A stretch of DNA of 64,000 nt from Ovis canadensis (GCF_042477335.2 NC_091249.1:15044501-15108500); one strand, 5' to 3'. Shown: positions 1-11,663, counted from the stretch's first letter. A program made the numbers and translations. Notes: generated by a model not told the origin, from the letters alone.

Positions 1-836
1 TCAGAGAGTTCCTCTCCTTTGTAAAGCATTTCTGACTGCCAGATTGCTTAACTGTGAGCCATTCAGGGGCCATTGCTCTTCTCATCTTAAAGTATCTAAC
101 ATGCACCCCAAAATTCTTTCCTTCAAGATAGATGAAATATGTCCCATTTTTATAAGCTTCATAACACCAAAACACAACAGACACAGACAAATTCTAACAA
201 AAACAGCACAAGCCGATTCCAGCATCAATATACAGAGGAACTGATTTCCCGACAGGGTAATAAATTTACCCTACAAAACAAATGAACTAATTCCAACTAG
301 CTACCCACCCCCACAAGAACTAACTCCCAAATGAATCAGTTCCAACTGGATCAGTTCCCAAATCAGGTAAATAAATTCCCACTAAGGTGGGCTTCCCCCA
401 TGAGAACTAGTTCCCAATGAACCAGTTCAGGGTAGAGTTCAACAACACCTCCCTTCTGCAAAGGGGTACCCCAACCAAACTGGCTTGTTTCACAAAGGAA
501 AGGCCCAGATTGAGGTGGGGGGAAACGTTCCCGATGTGCACACCAGAGCGACTTACCCTCCAAAAGGGACCCCATTGGCTCTTAACACAAAAGGACACAT
601 GAAACAAGTGAGCTGGCGGGTAGACTTACCCTAAAAACCAAGTCCGTCAAGAGAAGTTCGTCAATTCCTTGTCTCAACTGCCAAGTGCTAGGGGCAGCCG
701 GTGCTGCTTCAAGGAATCCTGAAGGAAAGAACCTCAGGCCAAATGATCCCAACAGCTGCTAGGGTCTTGCCCCAGCATTCCCTGACTGGGGCCGGCTAGC
801 CACAAGCAGCAAGAATCCTGACTGGCTAAGCCAGAT
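1..836. other. Unassigned repeat-like sequence, possibly ERV-related
   Basis: I see no gene here. The segment abuts the LTR-like repeat that starts at 837 and may be its internal or flanking retroviral sequence, but I recognise no retroviral protein. Between about 265 and 430 a short motif of the form GAACTARYTCC recurs in degenerate copies, spaced irregularly and partly inverted as GGAACTGATTC-like words. Short ORFs of 60-70 codons on both strands overlap each other and look like chance. Confidence 0.3.
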
Positions 837-1676
837 TGTTACCATGTCCAAGCTCACTCTGCTGGCTGCACGATAGGCAAATGAATCCGAGAGATGAGGT
901 GTTGAGGCAAGGAAGAGACTTTAATCCCGAGCCAGCAGACTGAGAAAATGGCAGTCTAACACCTCAAAATAACCATCTTGTCAGGGGCTGGTTGCCAGAT
1001 TCTTTTGTTGTAGCCGTGCTCTCCGGGAAACAAACTCACTCAGAAGGACAATGTAGATAGTGGAGTGCAGTTTATTACACTGGCGAACCCAAGGCAATCT
1101 TCTCTTAGACAAGGACCTCGACCAGTTTTTGTGAAAACCTTCTCTACCCACCTCCCCAAATTCCCTGAAACTAGTCTGAACAAAGGAAAAAGAAAGACAC
1201 AATCAAAGTCAACTTGTGATTCATATGCCTTAAACCTAGGTAGTTAGCAATGGACAGTTATCAATAGGCTTGTGGTCATTCCCCAATAAGAATAATAGAA
1301 TGTATGATTCTATTCGGTCACCAAGATAATTAGGGTATTCTTTTAGGCGATGGAGAGCCCTGGGCTCTTCCTTCCAGGGGCCTGGTTTTCCAGTTGGTAT
1401 GTCATTTCCATAGATACTGGGCATAGAGCTCAAAGTTCACAATCCAGCCCAAGATGGAGTCCTGCTTTCAAGATAGAGTCTGTTCTGTTTCCTCCTTCAC
1501 GTTAATGGATCAGAGATGGCGGTGGCAGGGAGGTTAGGAAATAAAGTAAAAAGACTTCAGTCCTTGCAAATGTCCCCTAAAACTGCAAGCCTCAGGCATG
1601 GGAATGTGTTGGTTTTCCTTACAATCCTTCATAGGTGGGCTTAAAGATAGTGGGTATAGTTACCTGGGCTATACAA
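837..1676 (-). mobile_element. ERV LTR-like repeat, copy 1 (minus orientation)
   Basis: The segment starts with TGTTAC and shares long blocks with the segment beginning at 29285: the 'caagctcactctg..ctgcac' block, the 'gaggtgttgag' block and the 'taaccatcttgt' block follow in the same order, and later 'cttgcaaa' and 'gaatgtgttggt'-like blocks also match. The reverse complement of 'gagactttaatc' resembles an AATAAAGTCTC polyadenylation region, which is why I orient it on the minus strand. The family is probably a ruminant endogenous retrovirus LTR; the name is uncertain. The right end is approximate, where L1 3' sequence begins. Confidence 0.5.
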
Positions 1677-2022
1677 CAAATTCTTGTCGTTTATCCATTC
1701 TATATACAATAGTTTGCATCTGCTAGTCTTAAATTCCAATCCAAGCACATCCATCTCAAGTTTGTTCTCTATGTCTGCAATTCTGTTCTGTTTTATAGAT
1801 AAATTCATTTGTGTCATATTTTAGATGCCATATATATATAAATGATATAATATTTATATATATATGTATAAATTATATGATCATATATATAAATGATATG
1901 ATATAGTATTTGTCTTTCTCATCCTAACTTCACTTAGTATGATAATCTCTAGGTTCATCCATGTAGCTATAAATGGCATTATTTCATTCATTTTTTTTAA
2001 CAGCTGAACAGTATCCCAAATT
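1677..2022 (-). mobile_element. L1 LINE 3'-end fragment (minus)
   Basis: The text 'gtttatccattctatatacaatag...gttctctatgtctg...cacttagtatgataatctctaggtt' is the reverse complement of the L1 ORF2/3'-end junction common in artiodactyls. It includes an impure AT microsatellite (about 1833-1905). The fragment has no coding capacity. It abuts a BovB copy on its right side. Confidence 0.65.
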
Positions 2023-3880
2023 TCAAAAGAACATTTCATCCAAAGATCAGCACAACAAAGGACAAAAATGGTAAAGATCTAATATAAGTGGAAGAGATCA
2101 AGAAGAGATGGAAAGAATACACAAAAGAACTGTACAAAAGAGATCTTAATGACTAGATAACCATGATGGTATGGTGACTTACCCAGAGCCAGACATTCTG
2201 GAGTGTGAAGTCAAGTGGGCCTTAGGGAGCACTGCTGTCAATAATGATAGTGGAGGCCATGGAATTCCAGCAGAGTTATTTAAAATTCTAAAAGATGATG
2301 CTATCAAAGTGCTGCATGCAATATGTCTGCAAATCTGGAAAACACGGCCACAGGACTGGAAAAGGTCAATCCTCATCCCAATTCCCAAGAAAGGCAGTAC
2401 TAAAGAAAGTTCAAACCACTGGACAATTGCACTCATCTCCCATGCTAGTAAGCCTGTGCTCAAAATCCTGCATTCTAGGCTTCAGCATGAACCTAGAAGT
2501 TCCAGATGTCCAGGATAGGTTTAGAAAAGGCAGAGGAACCAGAGATCAAATTGCCAACAATCACTGGATCATAGACAAAGAAAGGGAATTCCAGAAAAAC
2601 ATCTACATCTGTTTAATTGACTATGCTAAAGCCTTTGTGTGGATCATAACAAACTGTGGGAAATTCTTGAAGAGATAGGAATACCAGACCATTCTACCTA
2701 TCTCTGAGTAACCAGTATGCTGATCAAGAAGCAACAGTTAGAACCCTGTATGGAACAACTGACTGGTTCAGACTGAGAAAGGAGTAAAGCAAGGCTGTTT
2801 ATTGTCACCTTATTTATTTAACTTATACACAGAGCACATCATGAGAAATGCCAGGCTGGATGAGTTACAAGCTAAAATCAAGATTATTGGGAAAAACATC
2901 AACAGCCTCAGATATGCAAATGATATCATTCTAAAGGCAGGAAGCGAAGAGGAACTAAGGAATCTCCTGATGAGAAAGGAGAGTGGAAAAAGCTGGCTTA
3001 AAACTAAATATTTAAAAAACTAAGATCATGGCATCTGGCCCCATCACTTCATGGTAAATAGAAGGAAAAAAATATGGAAGCAGTAACAGATTTCCTCTTC
3101 TTGGGCTCTTAAAATCTTTGCTGGTGGTGACAGTACGGTGAAAGTCACCCAGTCATGTCTAACTTTTTGCGATCCCATGGACCATACAGTCCATGGAATT
3201 CTCCAGGCCAGAATACTGGGGTGGGTAGCCTTTCCCTTCTCCAGGGGATCTTCCCAACCCAGGGGTCGAGCTCAGGTCTCCCACATTGCAGACGGATTCT
3301 TTACCAGCTAAGCCACAAGGGAAGCCTGCAGACGGTGACTGCAGCCTTGAAATTAGAAGACAATTACTTCTTGGCAGGAAAGCTATGACAAACCTAGACA
3401 ACGTGTAAAAAGCAAAGACATCACTTTACCGACAAAGATCCATAGAGTCCAGGCTATAGTCTTTCCAAAGGTTGTGTATGATTGTGAGAGCTTGATCATA
3501 AAAAGGCAGAGTGTCAAAGAATTGATGCTTTCAAACTGTGATGCTGGAGAAGACTCGAGTCCCTTGGACAGCAAGGAGATCAAATCAGTCAGTCTTACAG
3601 GAAATCAACCCTGAATTCTCATTGGAAGGATGCTGAAGTTGAAGGTCCAGTACTTTGGCCACCTGATGTGAACAGCCAACTCATTGGAAAAGATCCTGCT
3701 GCTGGAAAAGATTGAGGGCAGAAGGAGAAGAGGGTGACAGAGAATGAGACGACTGGATGGCATCACTGAAGCAAGGGACTTGAACTTGGGCAAACTCTGG
3801 GAGATGGTGGGGGACAGGGAGGCCTAGTGTGCTGCAGTCCATGGGGCCGCGAAGAGTTGGACATGACAACAGCACAATAT
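2023..3880 (+). mobile_element. BovB (RTE) LINE, 5'-truncated, sense, with SINE insertion
   Basis: This is a plus-strand BovB copy lacking the endonuclease half. Translated pieces show the RTE reverse transcriptase in several frames: 'ILECEVKWALG', 'IPAELFKILKDDA', 'DWKRSILIPIPKKGS', then 'MSPYLFNLYTEHIMRNARLDE' and 'LRYANDIIL', where the usual YADD box reads YAND. Frameshifts and stops break it into ORFs of no more than about 127 codons, so it is dead. The 3' untranslated part ends near 3880 in the typical 'gagttggacatgac' tail. A minus-strand SINE interrupts it at about 3136-3327. Confidence 0.9.
3136..3327 (-). mobile_element. Bov-tA-type SINE inside BovB
   Basis: The block reads, in reverse complement, as the tRNA-Glu-like head 'ggcttcccttgtggcttagc' followed by the Bov-A body ('ggagaattccatggac', 'gactgggtgactttcac'). 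The BovB sequence resumes after it with 'ggtgactgcagcc', showing it is a later insertion. Confidence 0.85.
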
Positions 3881-4283
3881 CAGCAATATTCCATTGTATG
3901 TGTGCTGTGCTAAGTTGCTCAGTCGCGTATAGAGTGAAGTAAATTTTAGGATCAGTGTTCTTTAAATGAAAGGAAGTAATGTGCACTGAGTCGTGGAAAT
4001 AGTGAGTTGTATTATGTATCTCTATCACTGTTGTTTTGAAGGCTATATTGAAGTGGCTAGCAAACTAGCTTTAAAAACAAGACAACTTTAGCTTCCTTTA
4101 TATCTTCATCTCTGAAACACATGCTCATATAACGCTTTTAAATGTTTCTGACATGCTACCTGAAAGAAATTTAAGGCATACTTTTTTTTACTGAAGGGAA
4201 ATAACAGTCATTGAGTCATCATATTAGTGATTTGTCTTATGGATCTGTATCACCAAGACTACACTGAAGTTTGAAAACCTTGC
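3881..4283. repeat. Degenerate about 225-bp direct repeat, host of an L1 insertion
   Basis: Two blocks resemble each other: 3960-4115 ('gagtcgtggaaatagtgag...atctctatcac...ctgaaacacatgctc') and 4185-4283 continuing at 5225 ('gagtcatcatattagtga...atctgtatcacc...gtgaaacacatgttc'). Removing the L1 at 4284-5224 brings the second unit together. I do not recognise the underlying repeat. Confidence 0.4.
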
Positions 4284-5214
4284 CTTTTTGAAGACATATA
4301 GATGACAAATAAACACGTGAAAAAATGTTCAACATCACTCATTATTAGAAAAATGTGAATCAAAACTACAGTGAGGTATCACCTCCCTCCAGTCAGAATG
4401 GCCATCACCAAAAAACCTATAACAATAAGTGATGAAGAGAGCACAGAGAAAAGGGAACCCTTTTGCCACTATTGGGAATGTAAGTTGGTACAGCCATATG
4501 TAGCAGAGTATGGAGATTTCTTTAAAAAAAAAAAAAAAAAAACAGAAATAAAGCTGCCATAGGACCCAACAATTCCACTACTGGGTATATACCATGAGAA
4601 AGCCATAGCTTAAAAAGATACATGTACCCCAATGTTCATTGCAGCAGTATTTACAAGAGCTAGGACAGGGAGGCAACCTAGACGTTCATCAGCGGATGAA
4701 TGGATAAAGAAGTGGTGGTACATATACAAAATGGAATATTACTCAACCATAAAAAGAATGAATTTGAGCCATTGAATTGAGGTGGATGAACCCAGAGCCT
4801 GTTTTACAGAGTGAAGTAAATTAGAAAAACAAATATTGTATATGAATACATATACATGGAATCTAGAAAAGTGGTACTATTGAACCTGTTATTTGCAGGG
4901 CAGGAATAGAGACACAGACTTAGAGAACAGACTTGTGGACATAGCAGGGGAAAGAGAGGATGGGATAAACTGAGACAGGAGCATTGAAACATATGCATTA
5001 CCATATGTAAAATAGACAGCCAGTGGAAAATTGCTGCATAACACAGGGAGCTCAACCCGGTGCTCTGTGATAACCTAGAAGGATGGGATGGGGGTGGCGG
5101 GATGGAGGTTCCAGAAGGAGGGGATATATGTGCACTTATGCTGATTCATATTATTGTATGGATAAAACCAACACAACACTGTAAAACAATTATCCTCCAA
5201 TTAAAAAATTTTTT
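4284..5214 (+). mobile_element. 5'-truncated L1 3' end with target-site duplication
   Basis: This is the L1 ORF2 C-terminal/3' end sequence: 'catcactcattattagaaaaatg', 'tggccatcacc', 'ccaacaattccactactggg', 'tggataaagaagtggtggtac', then a 3'UTR and A-rich end. It is flanked by a direct repeat AAAACCTTGC at 4274-4283 and 5215-5224, as expected for target-primed integration of a 5'-truncated copy. An A-run sits at about 4525-4542. No intact reading frame remains. Confidence 0.85.
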
Positions 5215-5224
5215 AAAACCTTGC

Positions 5225-5889
5225 TTATGTTGTCAGTGAAACACATGTTCTCTAGAAATAATCAAATAGCCTGTGGAAACGTTAGTGTTACATGGAAAAC
5301 ACTACCTAGTGTAATTATTTGGGGTAAGTGCCATACATTGAAAACAACACTGTGCCGAAGAGTTCCCTAGTCCTCATTGTGAACATACTTTGCAGAAAAA
5401 AGAGAAGCCTTGGCAAGCACTCCACAAGGATTTTTTTGCCAGTGAATGCAGGGTTTTCCCCAGCTTTCGATGCAACTTCACCAAGAGTTGGTTTGCAGAA
5501 CTCCAACTCCAAACTCTAAGCTTCTCCATATTGGGGTTTTGAGTACCATACTCTGAAGGAACAAGCCGTGTAAAACTCTAACCTCTATGATAAGGATATT
5601 TTCCATTAGTGGGAAATCAGCCTTTTACTAGAGGGGAAAGGCCTTCACAGCTTTTGGTGATTACACACCAAAATGAATGCAATCTTAGAGTACTTCTCAA
5701 GACAGCAATATTACAGAGCTCATACAGTATTCTTCTAGTAACACAGTTCAAATATATCTTCCACTCAAGGAAAGAATGCGGTGCCTAGAAGTTGTTTCAT
5801 AGGGTAAGAAAGAATTGATTATATTCCTTCTGTAAAACTCATGTGTTACTTTGCCATTTTAAAGGCTTTACCATCTCACTGAACATACA
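5225..5889. other. Unassigned AT-rich intergenic sequence
   Basis: No convincing ORF or RNA gene. The first part (to about 5300) completes the degenerate repeat unit interrupted by the L1. The rest shows no repeat family I can name. Confidence 0.4.
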
Positions 5890-7445
5890 TTGCAAAGCTG
5901 CAGTCTCCATCTGAAGTGATTTTGGAACCCAAGAAAATAAAATCTGTCACTGTTTCTACTTTTTCCCCATCTATTTCCCATTCACTTTTCACTTTCATGC
6001 ATTGGAGAAGGAAATGGTAACCCACTCCAGTGTTCTTGCCTGGAGAATCCCAGGGATGGCGGAGCCTGGTGGGCTGCGGTCTATGGGGTCACACAGAGTT
6101 GGACACGACTGAAGTGACAGCAGCAGCAGCAAGACCAGATGCCATGATCTTAGTTTTTTGAATGGTGAGTTTTAAGCCAGCTTTTTAACTCTCCTCTGTC
6201 ACTCTCATCAAGAGGCTCTTTAGTTCCTCTTCACTTTCTGCTGTTAGAGTGGTATCATCTGCATATCAAAGGTTGTTGGATTTGCTGGATTTCTGTTGGA
6301 ATTGCTTGATTTCTTCCAGCAATCTTGATTCCAGATTGTGGTTCATCGAGCCTGGCATTTCGCATGATATACTCTGCATATAAGTTAAATAAACATGGTG
6401 ATAGTATGCAGCCTTGACATACTCCTTTCCCAATTTTAAACCAGTCTATTGTTTCATGTCTGGTTCTAACAGCTGCTTCTTGACCTGCATACAGGTTTCT
6501 CAGGGGGCAGGTGAGACGGTCTGGTACCCCCATCCCCTTAAGAATTCTTAGCAGGTTGTTGTGATCCTCACAGTAAAATGCTTTATCATACATAGTCAAT
6601 GAAGCAGAAGTAGAATTTTTTTTTTAACTGGAACTTTTTTGGGAATTCCTTTGCTTTTTCTCTGATCCAATGGATGTTGGCAATTTGATCTCTGGCTCCT
6701 CTGTCTTTTCTAAATCCAGCTTGAACAGCTGGAATTTCTCAGTTCATGTACTATTGAAGCCTAGCTTGAAGGATTTTGAGCATTACCTTGCTAGCATGTG
6801 AAATGAGCACAATTGTGTGGTAGTTTGAGCATTCTTTGACATTGCCTTTCTTTGGTATTGGAATGAAAACTGATTTTTTCCAGTCCTGCAGCCATTGCTG
6901 AATTTTCCAAATTTGCTGACATATTGAGTGCAGCTCTGTAGCAGTATCCTCTTTTAGGATTTTAAATATCTCAGCTGATATTCCATCATCTTCACTAGCT
7001 TTGTTCATAGAAATTCTGTCTGAGGCCCACTTGGCTTCACACTCCAGGATGTCTGGCTCTAGGTGAGTGATCACACCGTCATGGTTATCTGGGTCATTAA
7101 GATCTTTTTTGTACAGTTGTGTGTATTCTTGCCACCTTTTCTTAATCTCTTCTGCTCCTGATAGGTCCCTGCCATTTCTGTCCTTTATTGTGCCCATCTT
7201 TGCATGAAATGTTCCCTTAGTATCTCCAATTTTCTTGAAGAGATCTCTAGTCTTTCCCTATTGTTTTCCTATATTTCTTTGCATTGTTCACTTAAGAAGC
7301 CTTTCTAATCTCTCCTTGCTATTCTCTGGAACTCTTCATTTAGTTTAGTATATCTTTTCCTTTCTCCTTTGCCTTTTACTTCTCTTCTTTTCTCAGCTAT
7401 TTCATTATGTAACATTTTGAGTTCTTTAACGATTTTTTTTGCATT
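5890..7445 (-). mobile_element. BovB LINE (minus), reverse-transcriptase part
   Basis: The minus strand encodes broken BovB RT: 6751-7197 gives 'IKDRNGRDLSGAEEIKKRW' and 'DWKKSVFIPIPKKGNVKECS'; 6255-6599 gives 'RNLYAGQEAAVRTRHET' and 'SPCLFNLYAEYIMRNARL'. The two pieces are separated by frame damage around 6600-6750, where an extra T-run is seen. The 5' end (right) stops near 7445 and the left end lacks the 3'UTR. A Bov-A monomer SINE is inserted at 5985-6131. Confidence 0.9.
5985..6131 (+). mobile_element. Bov-A monomer SINE inside BovB
   Basis: The sequence 'ttggagaaggaaatggtaac...gttggacacgactgaagtgac' followed by a short CAG-repeat tail is a Bov-A unit without a tRNA head. It interrupts the minus-strand BovB between its Ig-like '...ctatttcccattcac' and 'agaccagatgccatgatc' segments, which are contiguous in other BovB copies here. 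Confidence 0.85.
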
Positions 7446-7589
7446 ATTATTTTGTTATTTCCTTAGTGATTACTCTTGGGCTTACATATACATCTTAGTC
7501 AATCAGAATCTATTCAGATATACTGTAACTTAATTTCAGTCAGATATAGAAATGTTACTACTGTATAGCTCAGCTCTATTCCTATTTCC

Positions 7590-7862
7590 TCAGAGAAGGC
7601 AATGGCACCCCACTCCAGTACTCTTGCCTGGAAATTCCCATGGACGGAGGAGCCTGGTAGGCTGCAGTCCATGGGGTCGCTAAGAGTCGGACAGGACTGA
7701 GTGACTTCTCTTTCACTTTTCACTTTCATGCATTGAAGAAGGAAATGGCAACCCACTCCAGTGTTCTTGCCTGGAGAATCCCAGGGACGGGGGAGCCTGA
7801 AGGGCTGCCGTCTATGGGGTTGCACAGAGGCGGACATGACTGAAGTGACTTAGCAGTAGCAT
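7590..7862 (+). mobile_element. Bov-A2 dimeric SINE
   Basis: Two successive Bov-A units lie head to tail: 7590-7735 ('gagaaggcaatggcaccccac...gactgagtgacttc') and 7736-7862 ('gaagaaggaaatggcaaccc...gactgaagtgac'). This is the dimeric arrangement of the ruminant Bov-A2 SINE. The surrounding 7446-7589 and 7863-7927 stretches are AT-rich with no recognisable feature. Confidence 0.85.
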
Positions 7863-7939
7863 TTATATTTCCCACATTTTGTGGTACTACTTTTATACAC
7901 AATTTCATCTATAAACATTTAAGATACAATATATTATAT

Positions 7940-8539
7940 CAGTCAGTTCAGTTCAGTTGCTCAGTCGTGTCCGACTCCTTGCGACCCCATGAATAGCAGC
8001 ACACCAGGCCTCCCTGTCCATCACCAACTCCTGGAGTTCACTGAAACTCATGTCCATCGAGTCAGTGATGCCATCCAGCCATCTCATCCTCTGTCATCCC
8101 CTTTTCCTCCTGCCCCCAATCCCTCCCAGCATCAGAGTCTTTTCCAATGAGTCAACTCTTTGCATGAAGTGGCCAAAGTATTAGAGTTTCAGCTTTAGCA
8201 TCATTCCTTCCAAAGAACAGCCATGACTGATCTCCTTTAGAATGGACTGGTTGGATCTCCTTGCAGTCCAAGGGACTCCCAAGAGTCTTCTCCAACACCA
8301 CAGTTCAAAAGCATCAATTCTTTGTCACTCAGCTTTCTTCACAGTCCAACTCTCACATCCATACATGACTACTGGAAAAAACCACAGCCTTGACTAGACG
8401 GACTTTTGTTGGCAAAGTAATGTCTCTGTTTTTCAATATGCTATCTAGGTTGGTCATAACTTTCCTTCCAAGGAGTAAGCATCTTTTAATATCATGGCTG
8501 CAATCACCAACTGCAGTGATTTTGGAGCCCAGAAAAATA
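7940..8539 (-). mobile_element. BovB 3'-end copy with 12-bp TSD
   Basis: This is a minus-strand, 5'-truncated BovB carrying only the C-terminal RT region and 3'UTR ('cagttcagttgctcagtcg' at its left, the reverse complement of the BovB tail). It is flanked by a perfect direct repeat AATATATTATAT at 7928-7939 and 8540-8551, which fixes both boundaries and shows normal target-primed integration. Confidence 0.9.
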
Positions 8540-8551
8540 AATATATTATAT

Positions 8552-9889
8552 AATTATTACTTTAATTTTATGTCCTTTAAAGAAACTGACAAAAGAAAGG
8601 AGATCAAAGGCACAGTTAATAACTTTTGTCATATTAGCCTTCTAATTTATCACTTCCGGTTCTCTTCATTTGTTCCTGAGGCTTCAAGTTAACATCTGGA
8701 GTCATTTCCTTAGCCCAACACAGTTCCCATACTCCTCCTTTGAGCTATTGTTTATATATTTCAACGGCTCAAAACACTAATATATATACACATTGTTTTA
8801 TACAATTGCATTTTAGATCTGTTAGGAGTAGAAAGAAAAGAAAATATGCATTTATACTACCTTCAATATAATTACTTTTACTGGTGTTCTTTGTTTTTTC
8901 ATGTGGAATTAAATTACTACCTGAGATTACTTGCTTCCAGTCTGAGGAGCTTCCTTTGGTATTTTTTGTAAGATGGGTTTTCTGGCAACAAATCTCTCAG
9001 ATTTTATTTATATGAGAATGTCTTTATTATGTCTTGGTTTTTGAAATGTAACTTTCTTGGATATATGATTTTTGGTTGACTTTTCTTTTCATTGAACACT
9101 TAGATTATGTTATCCAAATGTCTTCTAGCACCCATTGTTTTTGCTGAGAAGTAAAGAAATCTTACTGAGGATACCTTGTAAGTATTTATTTATTTTTATT
9201 TTCTTGCTTTAAAAATGTTCTCTTTGCCTTTGTCTTTCAGCATTTTTGTGTCTGCTCATGAATGAATCTCTTTGTGATTATCCTACTAAAAATTCCTTGA
9301 ACTTGTCAAATATGTAAAGTTTTCCCTCAAATTTGGAAATTTTTCAGCCATTGTTTCTTCACATATTTTTTCTGCTTCACTATCTTCTATCCTTCTGGCT
9401 GTCAAATTACACATATGTTTATGCACTTAATGGTGTCCCACATTTCTATGAAGCTCTGTTCATTTTCATTTCTTTATATATTTATTCTTCTACTGATATA
9501 ATTTCCATTAATCTGCATTCAAACTCACTAATTCTTTCTTCTGATAGTTTGCCTACTATGATGAATTTTTCATTTCAGTTATTATACTTTGCTCTAGAAT
9601 TTTCATTTCATTCTTTTTAATCATTTCTACATCTTGTCTATATCTTCTATTTAATGAGACATTTTCATGATACCTCCTTTACTTTAAGCACGGTTTCCTT
9701 TAGTTCTTTGCAGATATTTATAATGACTGCTATGAAGTCTACCACTATGAAGCAAAGTCAGACATCTATTCTTTCTCCAGGCAGTTTTTGTTTCATGCTT
9801 TTTTCCAGGTACAGGTCAGATTTTCCTATTTTATTTCCATGTCTTGTAATTTTTTTTGTTATTGTTGGAAACTAGATATTTTAGGTAAT
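8552..9889 (-). mobile_element. Old L1 fragment (minus), 5' part, degraded
   Basis: From about 8900 the sequence ('cttccagtctgaggagcttc', 'gctgagaagtaaagaaatc', 'ttctctttgcctttgtctttcag', 'gccattgtttcttcac') resembles the antisense of the 5' region of ancient mammalian L1s. 8552-8900 is AT-rich and not clearly assignable. The same element appears to continue after the BovB at 9890-10974, at 10989-11370. Confidence 0.5.
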
Positions 9890-10974
9890 TCAGTTCAGTT
9901 CAGTCACTCAGTCATGTCCGACTCTTTGTAACCCCATGGACTGCAGCACACCAGGCATCCCTGTCCATCACCAACTCCCAGAGCTTGCTCAAACACACGT
10001 CTGTTGAGTCGGTGATGCCATCCAACCATCTCATCCTCTGTCGTCCCCTTCTCCTCCTATTTTCAATCTTTCCTAGCATCAGGGTGTTTTCCAGTGAGTC
10101 AGTTCTTTGCATCAGGTAGCCAAAGTGTTGGAGTTTTAGCTTTAGCATCAGTCCTGCCAATGAATATTCAGGACTGATTTTCTTTAGGATTGGTTGGATC
10201 TCCTTACAGTCCAAGAAACTCTCAAGAGTCTTCTTCAACACCACAGTCCAAAAGTATCAATTTTTTGGCACTCAGCCTTCCATATGGTCCAACATTCACA
10301 TCTATACATGACTACTGGAAAAAAACATTGCTTTGACTATATGAACTTCTGTGGCCAAAGTAATGTCTCTGCTTTTTATTAGGCTGCCTAGGTTGGTCAT
10401 TGCTTTTCTCCCATGATCTTAGTTTTCTGAATGTTTTAAGTCAGCTTTTTCACTCTCTTCTTTCACTTTCATCAAGAGGCTCCTTGGTTCCTCTTTGCTT
10501 TCTGCCGTAAAGATGGTGTCATCTGCATACCTGAGGTTATTGATATTTCTCCCAACAACCTTGATTCCAGGTTGTGCTTCATCCAGCCCAGCATTTCACA
10601 TGATGTACTCTGCATATAAGATAAATTAGCAGTATGACAATATACAACCTTGACGTACTCCTTTCCCAATTTGGCAGCAGTCCTTTGTTCCATGTATGGT
10701 TTTAACTGTTGCTTCATGACCTGCATACAGATTCCTCAGTAGGCAGATAAGGTAGTCTGGTATTCCCATCTGTTTAAGAATTTTCCACAGTTTGCTGTGA
10801 TCCATGCAATCAAAGGCTTTGGTGTCATCAATAAAGCAGAAGTAGATGATTTTCTGGAACTCTTGCTTTTTCTCTGACCCAATGGATGTTGGCAATTTTA
10901 TCTATGGTTCCTCTGCCTTTTCTAAATCCAGCTTGAACATCTGGAAGTTCTTGGTTCACACACTGTTGAAGCTT
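9890..10974 (-). mobile_element. BovB LINE (minus), 5'-truncated, with 14-bp TSD
   Basis: The copy runs from the 3' tail ('cagttcagttcagtcactc') to the RT core on the minus strand. ORFs at 9912-10244, 10472-10726 and 10626-10895 are overlapping RT pieces ('FIDDTKAFDCMDHSKLWKIL', 'LRNLYAGHEATVKTIHG'), broken by frameshifts. Flanks 9876-9889 and 10975-10988 are a 14-bp direct repeat (ATATTTTAGGYAAT, one transition). It sits inside the older L1 fragment. Confidence 0.92.
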
Positions 10975-10988
10975 ATATTTTAGGCAAT

Positions 10989-11370
10989 ATATTATAGAAA
11001 TTCTGAGGACTGGTCTTTGTCCTCCCCCTCCCCATGACTTGTTGTCATTATTTGTTGTTTATTTGTTTACTGACCCATTGAATTATTTTAGTGAAGTCAA
11101 TTTATTCTCTGCAGTGTGAAGCTTTAGAAGGTGCAGCCTTAAGCATGTGCACACTTACCCCAGGAAGACAGAGTGACTTTTGCCTCTTTGTCTCCCTGTC
11201 CACTCCCAGATCTTAAGCTCCACTAATTGTTGAGTGACTGCTCTGCTGTTTTTAATAATGCCCTGGCATTTAAATTGCTACACAGACTGATCACATTTAA
11301 TTGAGGTTTCTGTTACAGGGATAGAGTTTAAAGTCTGTGTTTGAGATTTTTTCTGATAACAAAGAACCTT
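10989..11370 (-). mobile_element. Old L1 fragment, continuation
   Basis: This is the continuation of the old minus-strand L1-like sequence after the BovB insertion ('ctgaggactggtctttgtcc', 'gttgttgtttatttg'). It is degraded and non-coding. It becomes the target of the retrocopy at 11390-11574. Confidence 0.4.
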
Positions 11371-11389
11371 AAGAGTGTTCTTCTTAGCA

Positions 11390-11574
11390 AAATATTTAGG
11401 CCTTAATATTCAAAACCAAGAGTAATAAGAATTATGCTAATAAATGTGAAAATTAAGGTTTTTTAAAAATGCTCATCTAATGTTATGTAGCTTTCTAGAA
11501 GAATTTCAGAAAAAAATGTTACAGCCTGTTTGTAAAAACAAATTAAAAATTTTGTATGATTTTTAAAAAAAAAA
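11390..11574 (+). pseudogene. Polyadenylated retrocopy of an unidentified transcript 3' end
   Basis: A 185-bp AT-rich block ends in a run of at least ten A, with an ATTAAA hexamer about 20-25 bases upstream of the tail. It is bounded by a perfect 19-bp direct repeat, AAGAGTGTTCTTCTTAGCA, at 11371-11389 and 11575-11593. This is the signature of L1-mediated retroposition of a polyadenylated RNA. The insert does not resemble any L1, BovB or SINE I know, so I infer a 5'-truncated mRNA 3'UTR. The parent gene is unknown to me. Confidence 0.75.
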
Positions 11575-11663
11575 AAGAGTGTTCTTCTTAGCAGACTCAT
11601 TTCCTGGTTCTCTCTGGTAAACTAGACAACTTACAGTTTAGCTTATAGTTATAATAAATCTAG

